Positions 41,050-52,762 of a stretch of 64,000 nucleotides of DNA are shown in pieces. The stretch lies in contig OY754978.1 in the NCBI GenBank assembly GCA_963576475.1, positions 1,475,364 through 1,539,363 of the forward strand, in the 5' to 3' direction. Every line of letters starts with the position of its first letter. Positions within the stretch are counted from its first letter, which is position 1. The DNA comes from Molanna angustata. Lineage: Eukaryota > Arthropoda > Insecta > Trichoptera > Molannidae. A program made the position numbers and the translations under genes. The notes beneath the pieces were generated by a model, which saw only the letters and a list, made by a program, of their open reading frames with translations, did no database searches and was not told the origin of the DNA.

Positions 41050-42936
41050 ATTGTAACGATGTTTTAAAACGCATGCTTCGCGTAATCGCCGTCGTTTCGC
41101 AAATCGCTTCATTGCATGAAAAAAATATAGCTTGCTAGTTTAGTTTGGCAGTGACCAGCATCATAACATGTCGAACGTTCGTCAGCTCACCATCGCGTGA
41201 CAAAATTGTAGAATACTAAAACTAAATTAGTTTACCATACGTTGCGAGCGTTCATTATTTATTTATTTATTCAATAAAAACTAAGTTACATACAAAATAC
41301 AATTAACATAGGCCCGATATTACAGTCGGCCCTCAACTCATTGAGTTTGCCAAACTCAAGATTAATGTTAAGGGGAGATTGAATCCATTTCCGTATTACA
41401 GTGCAATATGACATGTCAGTTACTAAATCTTCAATTATAGACATATTTCACTTTTTCTGTGGTTATTATCTGTCAAATTTAAATAACCTCAAATAATACG
41501 AAATACAAAACGGGACGCTACGACTTTAAATACCATTGTTTTATTATCCAACATGGTAAATTAAATTTTTTTCACCAAAATAATGCTTTTAAATGCCCGT
41601 GTTCGTTTCAATACGGCTGTCAGTTTGTTTTGTTGTGTGGCGCCACCTTCGATACAACACTGAAACTACACACGTTGCCTAACGCCTCTAGTGATAGAAA
41701 CTGAAACTACACGAGTTGCCTAGCAAATGACAGTTGACTCACAGTCAAGTACTTAATCTGCCAGAAACGTTGAGTTAAATATTTGTCGTTTTAGTGACGT
41801 ATTTGAGGGAAGATTAGGTCTAAACGGACACTGTAATACGCTATATTTTTGTAAAACTTGAGTTTAGCTCTTAAACTGACACTGTAATACCGGCCCATAG
41901 TGTCCCCCGATAGGTAGGCGAGTATCTAGGTAAATTGAAACTATTTGCTTTGATGAATACTTGTTCCATTTATATTTAATTTGTTTTAGTTTTAAGTATC
42001 TAATTAAAATATTAATATATCGATAACACCAAAATAAACATAGTCCAGACCGACAATTAATGCGTATATTGTATTGAAGACTATCAGAAGAATTGACGCG
42101 ACCATACTATGACGTCGTGCGCTCTGATTGTTTTTTCTCATAAAATGGCGGACTAACACATTTTGTATTTTTATATTTATAATATTATTATTATTCACTC
42201 CTATAAATTAAAAAAAAAAACATTTTTTAAATCTTTATAACCTATTTTATTTTTTAAAATCATAATTTCAATGATTTTTTTCTTACAGTCATCACACCTA
42301 TTACATATTTTAATATATTAATCATAATATGTATATGAATCATAACAGTTATCCCATATGTATATTAGATTCATCATAATACATTGTGTATTTCCATTTC
42401 AACCTCATGTAACACTGTACAACTCCCACAAACAATATAATTACATCATTTTATTTTATAATCAAGCAATGAAAGCCACCAAGTTATTTATTTCTGAAAC
42501 GTTAAATATTCTCCACCACGTTACAATACTCGGTGCGTGTTATAACAGATGCGTCAACGATTCAATAGAGCGGATAGCGATATTATTTGGTTTATTGTCC
42601 CAAATAAACCAAATAAATCAATAAATAAAAATAGCATGTTAAAAATAAGCAGCATATTCCATATAGCTTGTTATGAAAAAAATAGCCATTTCGAACAACA
42701 CAACAGTTGACAGTAACAAACACAATTGACAGTGACAATATGGTGACGTCATGCGCTCTGATTGGTGTTTCACATAAAATGGCGGACAAACATATTTTGT
42801 ATTTTTATTTTAATAATATTAATATTATTCGCTCTTTTAAAATGAAAATAAATATATTTTTTCAAATCTTTATAACATATTTTATATAATAAAATCATAA
42901 TTTCAATGATTTTTTCTTACTGTCATCACGCCTATT
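41050..42936 (+). repeat. First copy of a 2.16-kb tandem duplication
   Basis: It starts ATTGTAACGATGTTTTAAAA and ends near TCATCACGCCTATT. The second copy starts at 43216. The two are nearly identical apart from small indels. Each copy also contains two diverged versions of a unit with GCGCTCTGATTG followed by AAAATGGCGGAC (near 42117 and 42752 here). Confidence 0.88.
41313..41896. mobile_element. MITE with TATTACAGT inverted ends (copy 1)
   Basis: The left end GGCCCGATATTACAGTC and the complement of the right end, GGGCCGGTATTACAGTGTC, pair imperfectly. ATA flanks both ends as a possible 3-bp duplication. It was inserted before the 2.16-kb duplication, because copy 2 at 43473-44055 has it too. 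Confidence 0.6.
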
Positions 42937-43215
42937 GTAGATCTCGATGAAAAAATGATTTATAAAATTAAGTAAATGTAATAAGATAATATTATTTATT
43001 TTTTCTTCAAGTTGGTTTCCATGATGCATTTTTATGACCATTGAAAAAATGACAAAGGTAAATATTTTTGTATTTTGATTTATCTGCGCTTTCTATGGTT
43101 ATAAATGACCTAAAAACATAGACGACGTCAGAAAATTTGTCGTGTAAATAGACACTTTTTGGCGGGAAAACGCTTTTCCCGCCAATTTCGGTCGTAAAAA
43201 TAGTGACACCGAAAA
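42937..43215. other. Spacer between the two 2.16-kb copies
   Basis: It contains the small palindrome GGCGGGAAAACGCTTTTCCCGCC (about 43161-43183). No gene is present. Confidence 0.5.
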
Positions 43216-45112
43216 TTGTAACGATATTTTAAAACGCATGCTTCGCGTAATCGCCGTCGTTTCGCGAATCGCTTCATTGCATGAAAAAAATATAGCTTGG
43301 TAGTTTAGTTTGGCAGTGACCAGCATCATAACGTGTCGAACGTTCGTCAGCTCACCATCGCGTGACAAAATTGTAGAATACTAAAACTAAATTAGTTTAC
43401 CATACGTTGCGAGCGTTCATTATTTATTTATTTATTCAATAAGAACTAAGTTACATACAAAATACAATAAACTTAGGCCCGATATTACAGACGGCCCTCA
43501 ACTCATTGAGTTTGTTAAACTCAAGATTAATGTTAAGGGGAGATTGAATCCATTTCCGTATTACAGTGCAATATGACATGTCAGTTACTAAATCTTCAAT
43601 TATAGACATATTTCACTTTTTCTGTGGTTATTATCTGTCAAATTTAAATAACCTCAAATAATACGAAATACAAAACGGGACGCTACGACTTTAAATACCA
43701 TTGTTTTATTATCCAACATGGTAAATTTAATTTTTTCACCAAAATAATGCTTTTAAATGCCCATGTTCAATACGGCTGTCAGTTTGTTTTGTTGTGTGGC
43801 GCCACCGTCGATACAACACTGAAACTACACACGTTGCCTAACGCCTCTAGTAATAGAAACTGAAACTACACGAGTTGCCTAGCAAATGACAGTTGACTCA
43901 CAGTTAAGTACTTAATCTGCCAGAAACGTTGAGTTAAATATTTGTCGTTTTAGTGACGTATTTGAGGGAAGATTAGGCCTAAACGGACACTGTGATACGC
44001 TATATTTTTGTAAAACTTGAGTTTCGCTCTTAAACTGACATTGTAATACCGGCCCATAGTGTCCCCCGATAGGTAGGCGAGTATCTAGGTAAATTGAAAC
44101 TATTTGCTTTGATGAATCCTTGTTCCATTGCTATTTTATTGTTTTGTTTTAGTTTTAAGTACCTAATTAAAATAATAATATATCGATAACACCAAAATAA
44201 ACATTGTCTAGACCGACAATTAATGCGTATATTGTATTGAAGACTATCAGAAGAATTGACGCGACCATACTATGACTTCATGCGCTCTGATTGTTTTTTC
44301 TCATAAAATGGCGGACTAACACATTTTGTATTTTTATATTTATAATATTATTATTATTCACTCCTTTAAAATGAAAATAAGTACATTTTTTAAATCTTTA
44401 TAACCTATTTTATTTTTTAAAATCATAATTTCAATGATTTTTTTCTTACAGTCATCACACCTATTACATAACATTCTATTTTTTTTAATACATTAATCAT
44501 TATATGTATATGAATCATAACAATTATCCCATATGTATATTATATTCATCATAATACATTGTGTATTTCCATTTCAACCTCATGTAACACTGTACAACTC
44601 CCATAAACAATATAATAACATCATTTTATTTTATAATCAAGCAATGAAAGCCACCAAGTTATTTATTTCTGAAACGTTAAGTATTCTTCACCACGTTACA
44701 ATACTCGGTGCGTGTTATAAGAGATGCGTCAACGATTCAATAGAGCGGATAGCAATATTATTTGGTTTATTGTCCCAAATAAACCAAATAAATCAATAAA
44801 TAAAAATAGCATGTTAAAAATAAGCAGCATATTCCATATAGCTTGTTATGAAAAAAATAGCCATTTCGAACAACACTACAGTTGACAGTAACAAACACAA
44901 TTGACAGTAACAATATGGTGACGTCATGCGCTCTGATTGGTGTTTCACATAAAATGGCGGACAAACATATTTTGTATTTTTATTTTAATAATATTAATAT
45001 TATTCGCTCTTTTAAAATAATGAAAATAAATATATTTTTTCAAATCTTTATAACATATTTTATTTTATAAAATCATAATTTCAATTATTTTTTCTTACTG
45101 TCATCACGCCTA
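43216..45112 (+). repeat. Second copy of the 2.16-kb duplication
   Basis: It repeats 41050-42936. The corresponding small frames (42358 and 44533; 42592 and 44767) are copies of each other and show no domain. Confidence 0.88.
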
Positions 45113-45177
45113 TTATATCCATGATATGGGTAATCACTGGGGTTTTGATTTCGCCGATCGAACCAGACTTGCCCCCC
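45113..45177 (+). mobile_element. Right half of the split palindromic MITE
   Basis: ATCCATGATATGGGTAATCAC to AACCAGACTTGCCCCCC completes the element that begins at 40046. Confidence 0.85.
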
Positions 45178-45429
45178 AGATCTATTGTCACATTGGGGTT
45201 ATACGTTGATCATTATATGAGTGAGAAAGTAAACAAAACATACACAACGAAAAAAAATGACATCAATCATTGTTTGCTGTTTTATTATGGAAATCATGAA
45301 TAAATTTTTCAATAATGTACAAATTTCTGTAGACCCCTGAACCATCATCAGAGTTACCTTCATCCTATTCATTCTGTAATTATCAAGGATCCCTCCTACT
45401 TTTCCATTTACAGTTACTTTAATTTTATT

Positions 45430-45606
45430 TATAGTATCCAAAATTACTTTGTTTACACCACTTATGAGGACTAACGTCGACCGGTTTCGAAAAAAACATT
45501 CTCTTCTTCAGTACATAACTCTTCCTGAAGAAGAGAACGTCGTTTTCGAAACCGGTTGACGTTATTCCTCATGAGTGGTGTAAACAAAGTAATTTTGGAT
45601 ATTATA
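45430..45606. mobile_element. Fold-back element with GACCGGTTTCGA arms
   Basis: The left arm carries CCAAAATTACTTTGTTTACA, ACGTCGACCGGTTTCGAAA and CTCTTCTTCAG. The right arm is its complement from CTGAAGAAGAG to TTTGGATATTATA. The loop is about 13 bases. The arms are nearly perfect, and there is no coding capacity. Confidence 0.82.
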
Positions 45607-46050
45607 AATATTTTATAATGTCGCCACAAAGTTACCTTTCAAATAATAAAGAACTTTAATTTCATCCTAACTTTCCCGGTAAAAAGATATGTAGTTCGAT
45701 AGGATGTTACATATATACATACCATCAAGCTATGTTCCTTATGGGGTAAGCAGAGAGAAACTGGCTTTCTTTACATCCATGCATCATCTCATACATGCTC
45801 GTCGACTGTTCAAGCTTCTTATGTTTCCTTCTTTCAAAATATCATTCACATGGTCATGCCATCTCTTTCTATCTCATCTTGGATATTTTTTTACCAGTCA
45901 TTCATCATTAATTTTATTAAACCACCTCGGGATATATTAAAGACCATAAAGATTAATTAAACCTTAACATATCTGTCTATATTCATCAGATATTTTTTTG
46001 TATATTGATTATATCAAGCAACACTATGTACACAGCCAGTTAGAGAATGT
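45607..46050. other. Spacer downstream of ZNF-10
   Basis: Nothing recognised. Confidence 0.4.
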
Positions 46051-47514
46051 TCACTTAAAATGTGTTTTCATATGTCCCTTGAGTGCACACTTTTGTACAA
46101 ACGCCTTGTCGCACAAGTCACATCTGTAATTCTTGATGTTATTGTGAATCTTTAGATGCTCCTTGAGACTCTTCCGACTGGACAAGGACTTCCCGCAGAA
46201 CTCACAGTGGTGTCTGCTGATACCGGTGTGCTTGGCCATGTGATCTTCCACGTCGGCCTTCTTGTAGAACGCCTGGCTGCAGATGGGACACTGGTAGTCC
46301 TTCAGTTTGTAATGGGACATCTTCATGTGTGTCTTGAACTTGTTGGCCGTGATGAACTTCTTGTCACACAAGGTGCAAGGGTGCATCTTGCATTGGATGT
46401 TGTGAACTACGAGCATGTGACGTCTCCTGGTGATTGTATCTTTGAACTTCTCCGGACATTCGTAACATTGATATCTGACCTCCTTGTTGTGGTACGATCG
46501 TACGTGATTCTTTAAGTTGTTGGGATAACCGAACATACGATTGCACAATTCACACTTGTATCTTTTGTTACCCTCAATGTGTAAACTTAGATGGACTTTG
46601 AAGCTATTATTGTGAATGTATGTTTTGGCGCAGTAATCACACAGATAGTTTGGATAATGTTGATCGTAATGAATACGGAGAGAGAAATGAGTGTCAAATG
46701 TCTGGTTACAGTTGGGACACTCCAACTGAGAAGGGTCCAGAGGTGGTACAACAAATGGTGGTAGATTGCACAGCTCTAGTTCCCTTTTATATCCTGTGGC
46801 TAACTTCATTTGTTCCGAAGTTGTACTTGAATCGTCTCGGTCACTTTCACTATCAATGTTAGACAGATCAATACAATCATTATTCATGTAACTGTCATCA
46901 TTATCTCTGCTACTTGACAGAGATTGAACATTTGTAGATGATCTTCCAGTGTTCACTTTATGTTTTGATTTACTAATAACAATTTTATTATTATTTTGAG
47001 ATGTTTTTCCTTGTGTATACATGGTCATTTTTGAGGCAGAAGGTGCGATTCCATCTCGTTTTAATTCTGGTAAACTCTTAAATATCCCAACTGGCCGTTT
47101 CGTATTTTTAGTAAAAGAGCTTAGTTTTGAAAGGGGTTCTGAGCTTTTATATTTCAATTTTTGCATTGTTTGAGATGCGCCCATGTTTGTCACGTTGACT
47201 ATATCCTGACACGCTTTGACAGTCCTCATATTGTACAGTTGGATGTAAGACAGTTTGGTCTTTTCTCGAAACTTGCAACAAAAACGTAGACACTTGACGC
47301 AAACTTCGCAAATGGAGCACCTGATGTTGGTCGACATGTGGAAAAATTTGATTTTGAAACACTTCTCGATCATTTTTGCATAGTTTTCTATTTTTCCATC
47401 CGTCGAATGATCTTTCTGCATCCATTTCAGATTCTGCGAACCGTTGCATATTACGCATCTTTCGTGGGTTTTATTGCTATTGACGGTGGATTTTTTGTGT
47501 TTCAAGGTGTCCAT
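46051..47514 (-). CDS. ZAD-C2H2 zinc-finger protein (ZNF-10)
   Basis: 487 residues. The ZAD has C20/C23 and C69/C72. The N-terminal 20 residues are almost the same as in ZNF-4, so these two are close relatives. The Ser/Lys-rich linker ends in DDSSTTSEQMKLATGYK (about residue 228), where the invariant W of the family motif is replaced by S. The eight fingers are all intact, including finger 7, which is lost in ZNF-4. The start is supported by the shared ATATCATCAAACAATGGA context. Confidence 0.95.
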   Translation of the reverse strand: MDTLKHKKSTVNSNKTHERCVICNGSQNLKWMQKDHSTDGKIENYAKMIEKCFKIKFFHMSTNIRCSICEVCVKCLRFCCKFREKTKLSYIQLYNMRTVKACQDIVNVTNMGASQTMQKLKYKSSEPLSKLSSFTKNTKRPVGIFKSLPELKRDGIAPSASKMTMYTQGKTSQNNNKIVISKSKHKVNTGRSSTNVQSLSSSRDNDDSYMNNDCIDLSNIDSESDRDDSSTTSEQMKLATGYKRELELCNLPPFVVPPLDPSQLECPNCNQTFDTHFSLRIHYDQHYPNYLCDYCAKTYIHNNSFKVHLSLHIEGNKRYKCELCNRMFGYPNNLKNHVRSYHNKEVRYQCYECPEKFKDTITRRRHMLVVHNIQCKMHPCTLCDKKFITANKFKTHMKMSHYKLKDYQCPICSQAFYKKADVEDHMAKHTGISRHHCEFCGKSLSSRKSLKEHLKIHNNIKNYRCDLCDKAFVQKCALKGHMKTHFK

Positions 47515-47679
47515 TGTTTGATGATATTTAGCAAAGTATAGTTAATTAATACCTTTGAATTTATCCAATAGATTATGTATAGGTAATTATATCCAATAAA
47601 CCATAATATGCTTGGTACTATTTAAGAGATCATAAATCATATATTTTGGTCTAACATCTTCCTTCTTCTGTCTGCAGCC

Positions 47680-47741
47680 TTGTTCTATAGAATGATGACC
47701 ATCTAAAAATAATCAGTAAAGTCGTCCTTACTATCCAATTC
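47680..47741 (-). promoter_or_regulatory. Leader block of ZNF-10
   Basis: GGATAGTAAGGACGAC, then TTTACTGATTATTTTTAG, then the uORF ATGGTCATCATTCTATAG. This is the same arrangement as ZNF-3, -4 and -5. Confidence 0.6.
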
Positions 47742-49107
47742 AGTATCACATAGTACTATTACACTTTGACCCATTCAAAATAAGATAGGTAGGGGATGTG
47801 TGAGGTGAAAGTATAAATGTTATGAGTCTTAAAACACTTTGTATTAATCTTTTTATTTTGCATTGTGTATATAATAAAGTAACCAATTTAAATATTTAAT
47901 TAAATTGAAATATATGTACGTACTTCCAGATCATAATTATACAACATGTACATATTGCTAAGTATGACTGTAACAATTATTTTGGCAGAAAATGATTTAC
48001 AGCCATAGAGCGACAAAAAATGTAATGAAATGTCTTTGTATCATTAATCCTTTTTTGAGCGTATCATAGAATAAACTCAAGTTTTTTATTTTAACATTTT
48101 GATCAGAATTAATTATAAATTGAAAACTGCTCAATATGTGCTCAACAAATTGAACATTTTATCTTTGTCTGTTAAGTATCCATTGTGCAAATAGGAGCCC
48201 CCCATGGATGACACATTGAAACTTGAACACAATTTCAATCCACAACCAGTGAAATTTAATTAGCCTGGCTAGACACAGCTATGTAACATCCTCGGAGGCA
48301 AAGTATACTATTAAAGTATTCAAATTGAGAATAACTGAGACATATGTAATCAAAACACAAGTTTGTCCATTAACAATTTTTTTATTTTTCTAAAAACATA
48401 TTTACAATATTTACCAAACATTTTTGATTTCAATTCTTTGACAGTCATTAAAACAATTAAAAATGCATTAAATTAATAATTTCTGCGAAAGCAGTTCAAA
48501 TATATAAAGATATATTTGTTATTATTATTGAATTGTCACACCAACACTAGTCTGTCTTTATATTCGAAAATCAAATGTATTACGTATGATAAAGTGACAG
48601 CCAGTTTCATAAAAAAAAACAGCATAAGGATCCTTTCTTTAAAAATTCAAAGTTGCCTTTCATAAGTAATAATGTCGCCTACTTTAGCAAAAGGCAGAAA
48701 CGTTATCAGAATCTTTAGAAACATAGTTGATAACATTGGTAAATCTTTCATATGTGGCATTTCTGTCATTGAATTGATCCTTGATCAAATCAAATATAAT
48801 ATGTATAGGACAGTTTGTTTATGGAATTGAAATCTATCGAAAAATTATCCTTAATTCTAAATTTCCATGTGGTTGATTCTTTTCCTATACACTATTCGCC
48901 GCCGTGTCACAGTACGCATCTTCTGATAAGCTCCAAGATGAAAATTTTGTTTAATTATTTATAAAAATTGTTTTAATAATAATAAAACTACTGAATATTA
49001 GTGAAAAAAGTGTTTAAAATCATACAACTATCAAATGGCTTGACAAATACAAATACCTACATAATAAACTTATTCCAAACCTCAAATAACAAAGGTGTTG
49101 ATAACAT
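47742..49107. other. Long AT-rich spacer
   Basis: No gene, fold-back or tandem repeat is supported. Confidence 0.45.
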
Positions 49108-49820
49108 TATTCCTTCAACCAATTTATATTCAATTTATAGAGCTGACGTGAGTCGCTATTAACATTAAAGACTAACTAAACCTAACCAATAAATATACGC
49201 GATGCAATAAAATACGACAAACTAATAGTATGATGTGTACGTAAATCTCCATTCCCGTAAATTTTTTGGTTAGGTTTAGTTATCCTTCAATGATAATAGC
49301 GATTCGTGTAAGCGAGTTCCTCTATAAATTGAATGTAAATTGGTTGCAGGAATAATTTTGGTTAGGTTTAGTTATCCTTTAATGATAATAGCGATTCGTG
49401 TGAGCGAGTTCCTCTATAAATTGAATGTAAATTGGTTGCAGGAATAATTTTGGTTAGGTTTAGTTATCCTTTAATGATAATAGCGATTCGTGTAAGCGAG
49501 TTCCTCTATAAATTGAATGTAAATTGGTTGCAGGAATAATTTTGGTTAGGTTTAGTTATCCTTTAATGATAATAGCGATTCGTGTGAGCGAGTTCCTCTA
49601 TAAATTGAATGTAAATTGGTTGCAGGAATAATTTTGGTTAGGTTTAGTTATCCTTTAATGATAATAGCGATTCGTGTGAGCGAGTTCCTCTATAAATTGA
49701 ATGTAAATTGGTTGCAGGAATAATTTTGGTTAGGTTTAGTTATCCTTTAATGATAATAGCGATTCGTGTGAGCGAGTTCCTCTATAAATTGAATGTAAAT
49801 TGGTTGCAGGAATAATTTTG
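49108..49820. repeat. Palindromic element with one arm amplified (92-bp unit, about 6 copies)
   Basis: The left arm (about 49108-49187) is the complement of the repeated unit that follows. The unit has GGTTAGGTTTAGTTATCC, then AGCGATTCGTGTGAGCGAG and TTGAATGTAAATTGGTTGCA. From 49257 the unit recurs every 92 bases (unit ends near 49348, 49440, 49532, 49624, 49716 and 49808). It is related to the palindromes at 2117-2460. Confidence 0.88.
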
Positions 49821-50038
49821 TCAACATGATGGCCAGTTGAAGTTAGGAAAAAGTTTACTATGTACTTATTCGCATTTGATCACATTTCCCAAATAAATTA
49901 GATTTCTCAATATATTATTTACGTAGTGGAATGATAGTGTACTTACTATATTTAATACTACTTATTATTTTTTTGTGTTAAATTTTTCGCTTTTAATGTC
50001 AACTTTGACAGCTCGTACGACATTGATAAAAATGACCA

Positions 50039-50229
50039 GAGGGACGTCTGGTCCAACCGGCGAAATCAAAATCCTCGTGATTACCCATATCATGGATATA
50101 ATTATCATATTATGGAGTACTATGACATCTTAAGATATTATAGAACTCCATATAATAATTATATCCATGATCATGATATTGGTAATCCTGAGGGTTTTCA
50201 TTTTGCCGATTGGACCAGACTTGCTCCCC
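50039..50229. mobile_element. Third copy of the palindromic MITE family
   Basis: It starts near GGGACGTCTGGTCCAACC and ends GGACCAGACTTGCTCCCC. The inner arms are as in the 34932 copy. It is more diverged. Confidence 0.82.
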
Positions 50230-50817
50230 TGGCGTGTTTTTTAAGGTCTAGTAACATAATGTCATATTGCAGTACACTCTGGTGGTAAAAAAATGAACTG
50301 CTCTAAAAGAAGACTTTAGTGACTTAAGTATGAAGATACTGGATTTAAGTGAACTTTAAGTGACATTTTGTTGTTATAAAAACCATTATTTTTTAAAGTC
50401 GTCTCTTATTTTTATGAAACTGGCTGTGAGTGTATTAAATAGCTCAGGTAGGTACTTTTAGTTATTATTTTAAGAAAAATAAAAAATCACTTTTGGTTTT
50501 AAAAATTAGATCATAGAAAACAAATACCTAGTGTTAAATGTACCTATCATCTGACTTTATTGCTACTATAAATCGGTTTCATATATTGTTTTAAATTGGT
50601 CGGATCCGGTAGACGTCTGATGCCGGAACACCAAATCCGGTTATCCAGATTGTAATCACTAGTTAGAATATTGTAAAATTATACATTTCTGCTATCACAT
50701 GGGTTAAAGGAGGGAATGCGCATTGAATGTGCAATTCCACCAATGCTCTCCAACTTTGAGTACTTGGTTCATTTTAGTTTAAACACTTACAAAACTACCT
50801 AAAAACCTGCATGACAC
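50230..50817. other. Spacer left of the nested transposon
   Basis: No gene is recognised. Confidence 0.4.
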
Positions 50818-50958
50818 GGTGACAGTTACACGTAAAGTATTTACTGTGATCCATCAATTCAATATTTACTGATGGACGTCAGTATTTATTGATGGATTAA
50901 TACACCAGCTTACACACAATCAGTATTGTGTCCAGTTTCTTGCTGAATACACGTTAAA

Positions 50959-51344
50959 ATGGACACAGAGGTAAAAATTAAAGCCTTTGTGGCTATTATT
51001 TTAGCAATTGGTTTAAAAAAAAAGTTAAAAGAAATCGATGGACGAAAAATTGGTTGCAACAAAGAGAAATGTTCACCCGTTTGAATTTAATGGCTGAAAT
51101 TAAACTACATGGCGAAATGGATGATTACGAGAATTATTTTCCAATGACCGAAATCTGCTTTGAAGAACTTCTTACAATGGTAATGCCATTTTTAACAAAA
51201 CAAGATACAGTGATGAGAAAATCTATTTCCCCGAGAGAAAAATTAGCATTAACTTTGCATTATTTGGCAACAGGAAGGAACTTTAAAGACATAAGATTTT
51301 CGGCTATAATGTCACCCGCATCAGTAAACCAATACCTCCGGTAG
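50959..51344 (+). pseudogene. HARBI1-like nuclease, N-terminal fragment with frameshift
   Basis: From about 51024 the frame gives RWTKNWLQQREMFTRLNLMA, then FEELLTMVMPFLTKQDTVMR and LALTLHYLATG. This is the N-terminal region typical of Harbinger/HARBI1 nucleases, ahead of the catalytic DDE domain. The natural ATG at 50959 is in another frame, separated by a run of nine A (51015-51023), so a one-base slip has occurred. A TAG ends it at 51344, and the catalytic domain is absent. A different frame is then open to 51549 (LLDLVMRARDGDNEGASAS); its identity is unknown. Confidence 0.72.
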
Positions 51345-52762
51345 TATTTCTAAATTTATTAGAAAATCTCTTAGAACTTCTTGATCTCGTCATGAGGGCG
51401 CGGGACGGGGACAACGAGGGTGCCTCCGCCTCCATCGCTAGCGTAATGCGTACTGACGTGATAAATATTTTCGCGAGATTACACGATCAGTATTTATCAC
51501 AATCCAAAGGTCGTCAATACGGAATTAAGAAATCTAGAAATCCATAAATATTGACATCCATCCAGTGGCGTGCAAGCCATACATGCCTATATGCCTGGCA
51601 TGACTATCAAAATCAAAAAAAAAATATCAAAAAAAAAAATATATTAAAAAAAAAAAATTGAAAATCTTGTACGATTTTTTCAATATATCAACGAGTTGTA
51701 GGGCGTATAACTAATCATAAAACAGTTTTTATTTTTTTTCTAGTGTAAATATTAACGGAGATATGAATTTCTTAAAATTTGAATAATTGTCCTTTGTAGG
51801 TTCAATTTGCCTGTAATTATTTTCGTCTGTTGCAACACTGAATTTAAAACGTATGCAACATTGCTTCCAAGGAGAAACATTGACAGCTTTGATAACAGTA
51901 GTAAAAATGTCAGAACACATGTATCGTTCACGATTTAGTTCCTTACAAATTATAATTCTCTTTTTACTTTTGTTGTTAATATTCATTGCAGTATGCTCGA
52001 TACATTTGAGCATACAATATACATGACTAAAGGAAGAAAGTTTGTTTGTTTGTGTTAGTGTATCTGTGTATTTTTTAAGGTCAGATTTATGCTGGGCATG
52101 TATGAAGCTTCTTCAACAGTTTGTATGTATGGGTGTAAGAATATTCAGATGGTTTGGTTGGGTTTTGGTTCAACATGGTACATTTTTACAACAACGACCG
52201 TTAGATTTTATTACTGTCAGATTAGATTGTTACGCCAAGATTTTGGCGCTTATATAAATATATTGAATTGTTTTGATTCGAATCATACCGAATAGATCGT
52301 TTATCTTTAAAATGACTGGAAATAAAAGGGAGAGTGATAATAATTGTTTCTAATTAGACTTAAAAGTATTTAAAATATTATTAGTATTATGCATTTGCCA
52401 CGTAATTCAAAGCAGTTTAAAAATTCGATTTCGTTGTAAAAAAGCAAGTAAATAAACATTTTGAAAAATATGTAAGAAATTTCGTAAAATAATGTATGTA
52501 CAATTTGTAAGGAATTCATAAATATTATTCAAATATAAGAAAAAGAACCTTTGCGTAAATATGAGTAATGTATCGATTAATATATCACGACATCTATGAA
52601 TAAAAACCAATGAATGAAAAATAAAATAATGGATGAAAACATTTACTGCTAATTTGTTGTGATAATGGTTGGAAAGATACTTCATAGAATACTCAATATA
52701 AGATACTAAAGGGCTGCATTTAAAATATTTATCAATAGAATTTAAATATTTATAATATTATG

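Larger units (their letters stand above)
40165..45112. mobile_element. About 5-kb insertion with TGATGAC ends, THAP-like remnant and internal duplication
   Basis: The segment lies between the two halves of one MITE. Its ends are GGGCATGATGAC and the complement of AGGCGTGATGAC. Copies of the right end (CTTACAGTCATCACACCTATT or a close variant) also occur inside, near 42283, 42918 and 44450. The interior has a THAP-domain-like fragment near 40436 and a 2.16-kb tandem duplication. The THAP fragment together with CATGATGA-type ends recalls the P-element superfamily, but no catalytic domain is visible and I found no convincing target duplication. Confidence 0.5.

Noticed and set aside
43161..43183. 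GGCGGGAAAACGCTTTTCCCGCC palindrome as a regulatory operator
   Set aside because: It lies in repeat-rich DNA between duplicated copies with no gene nearby. Probably part of an unrecognised MITE end.
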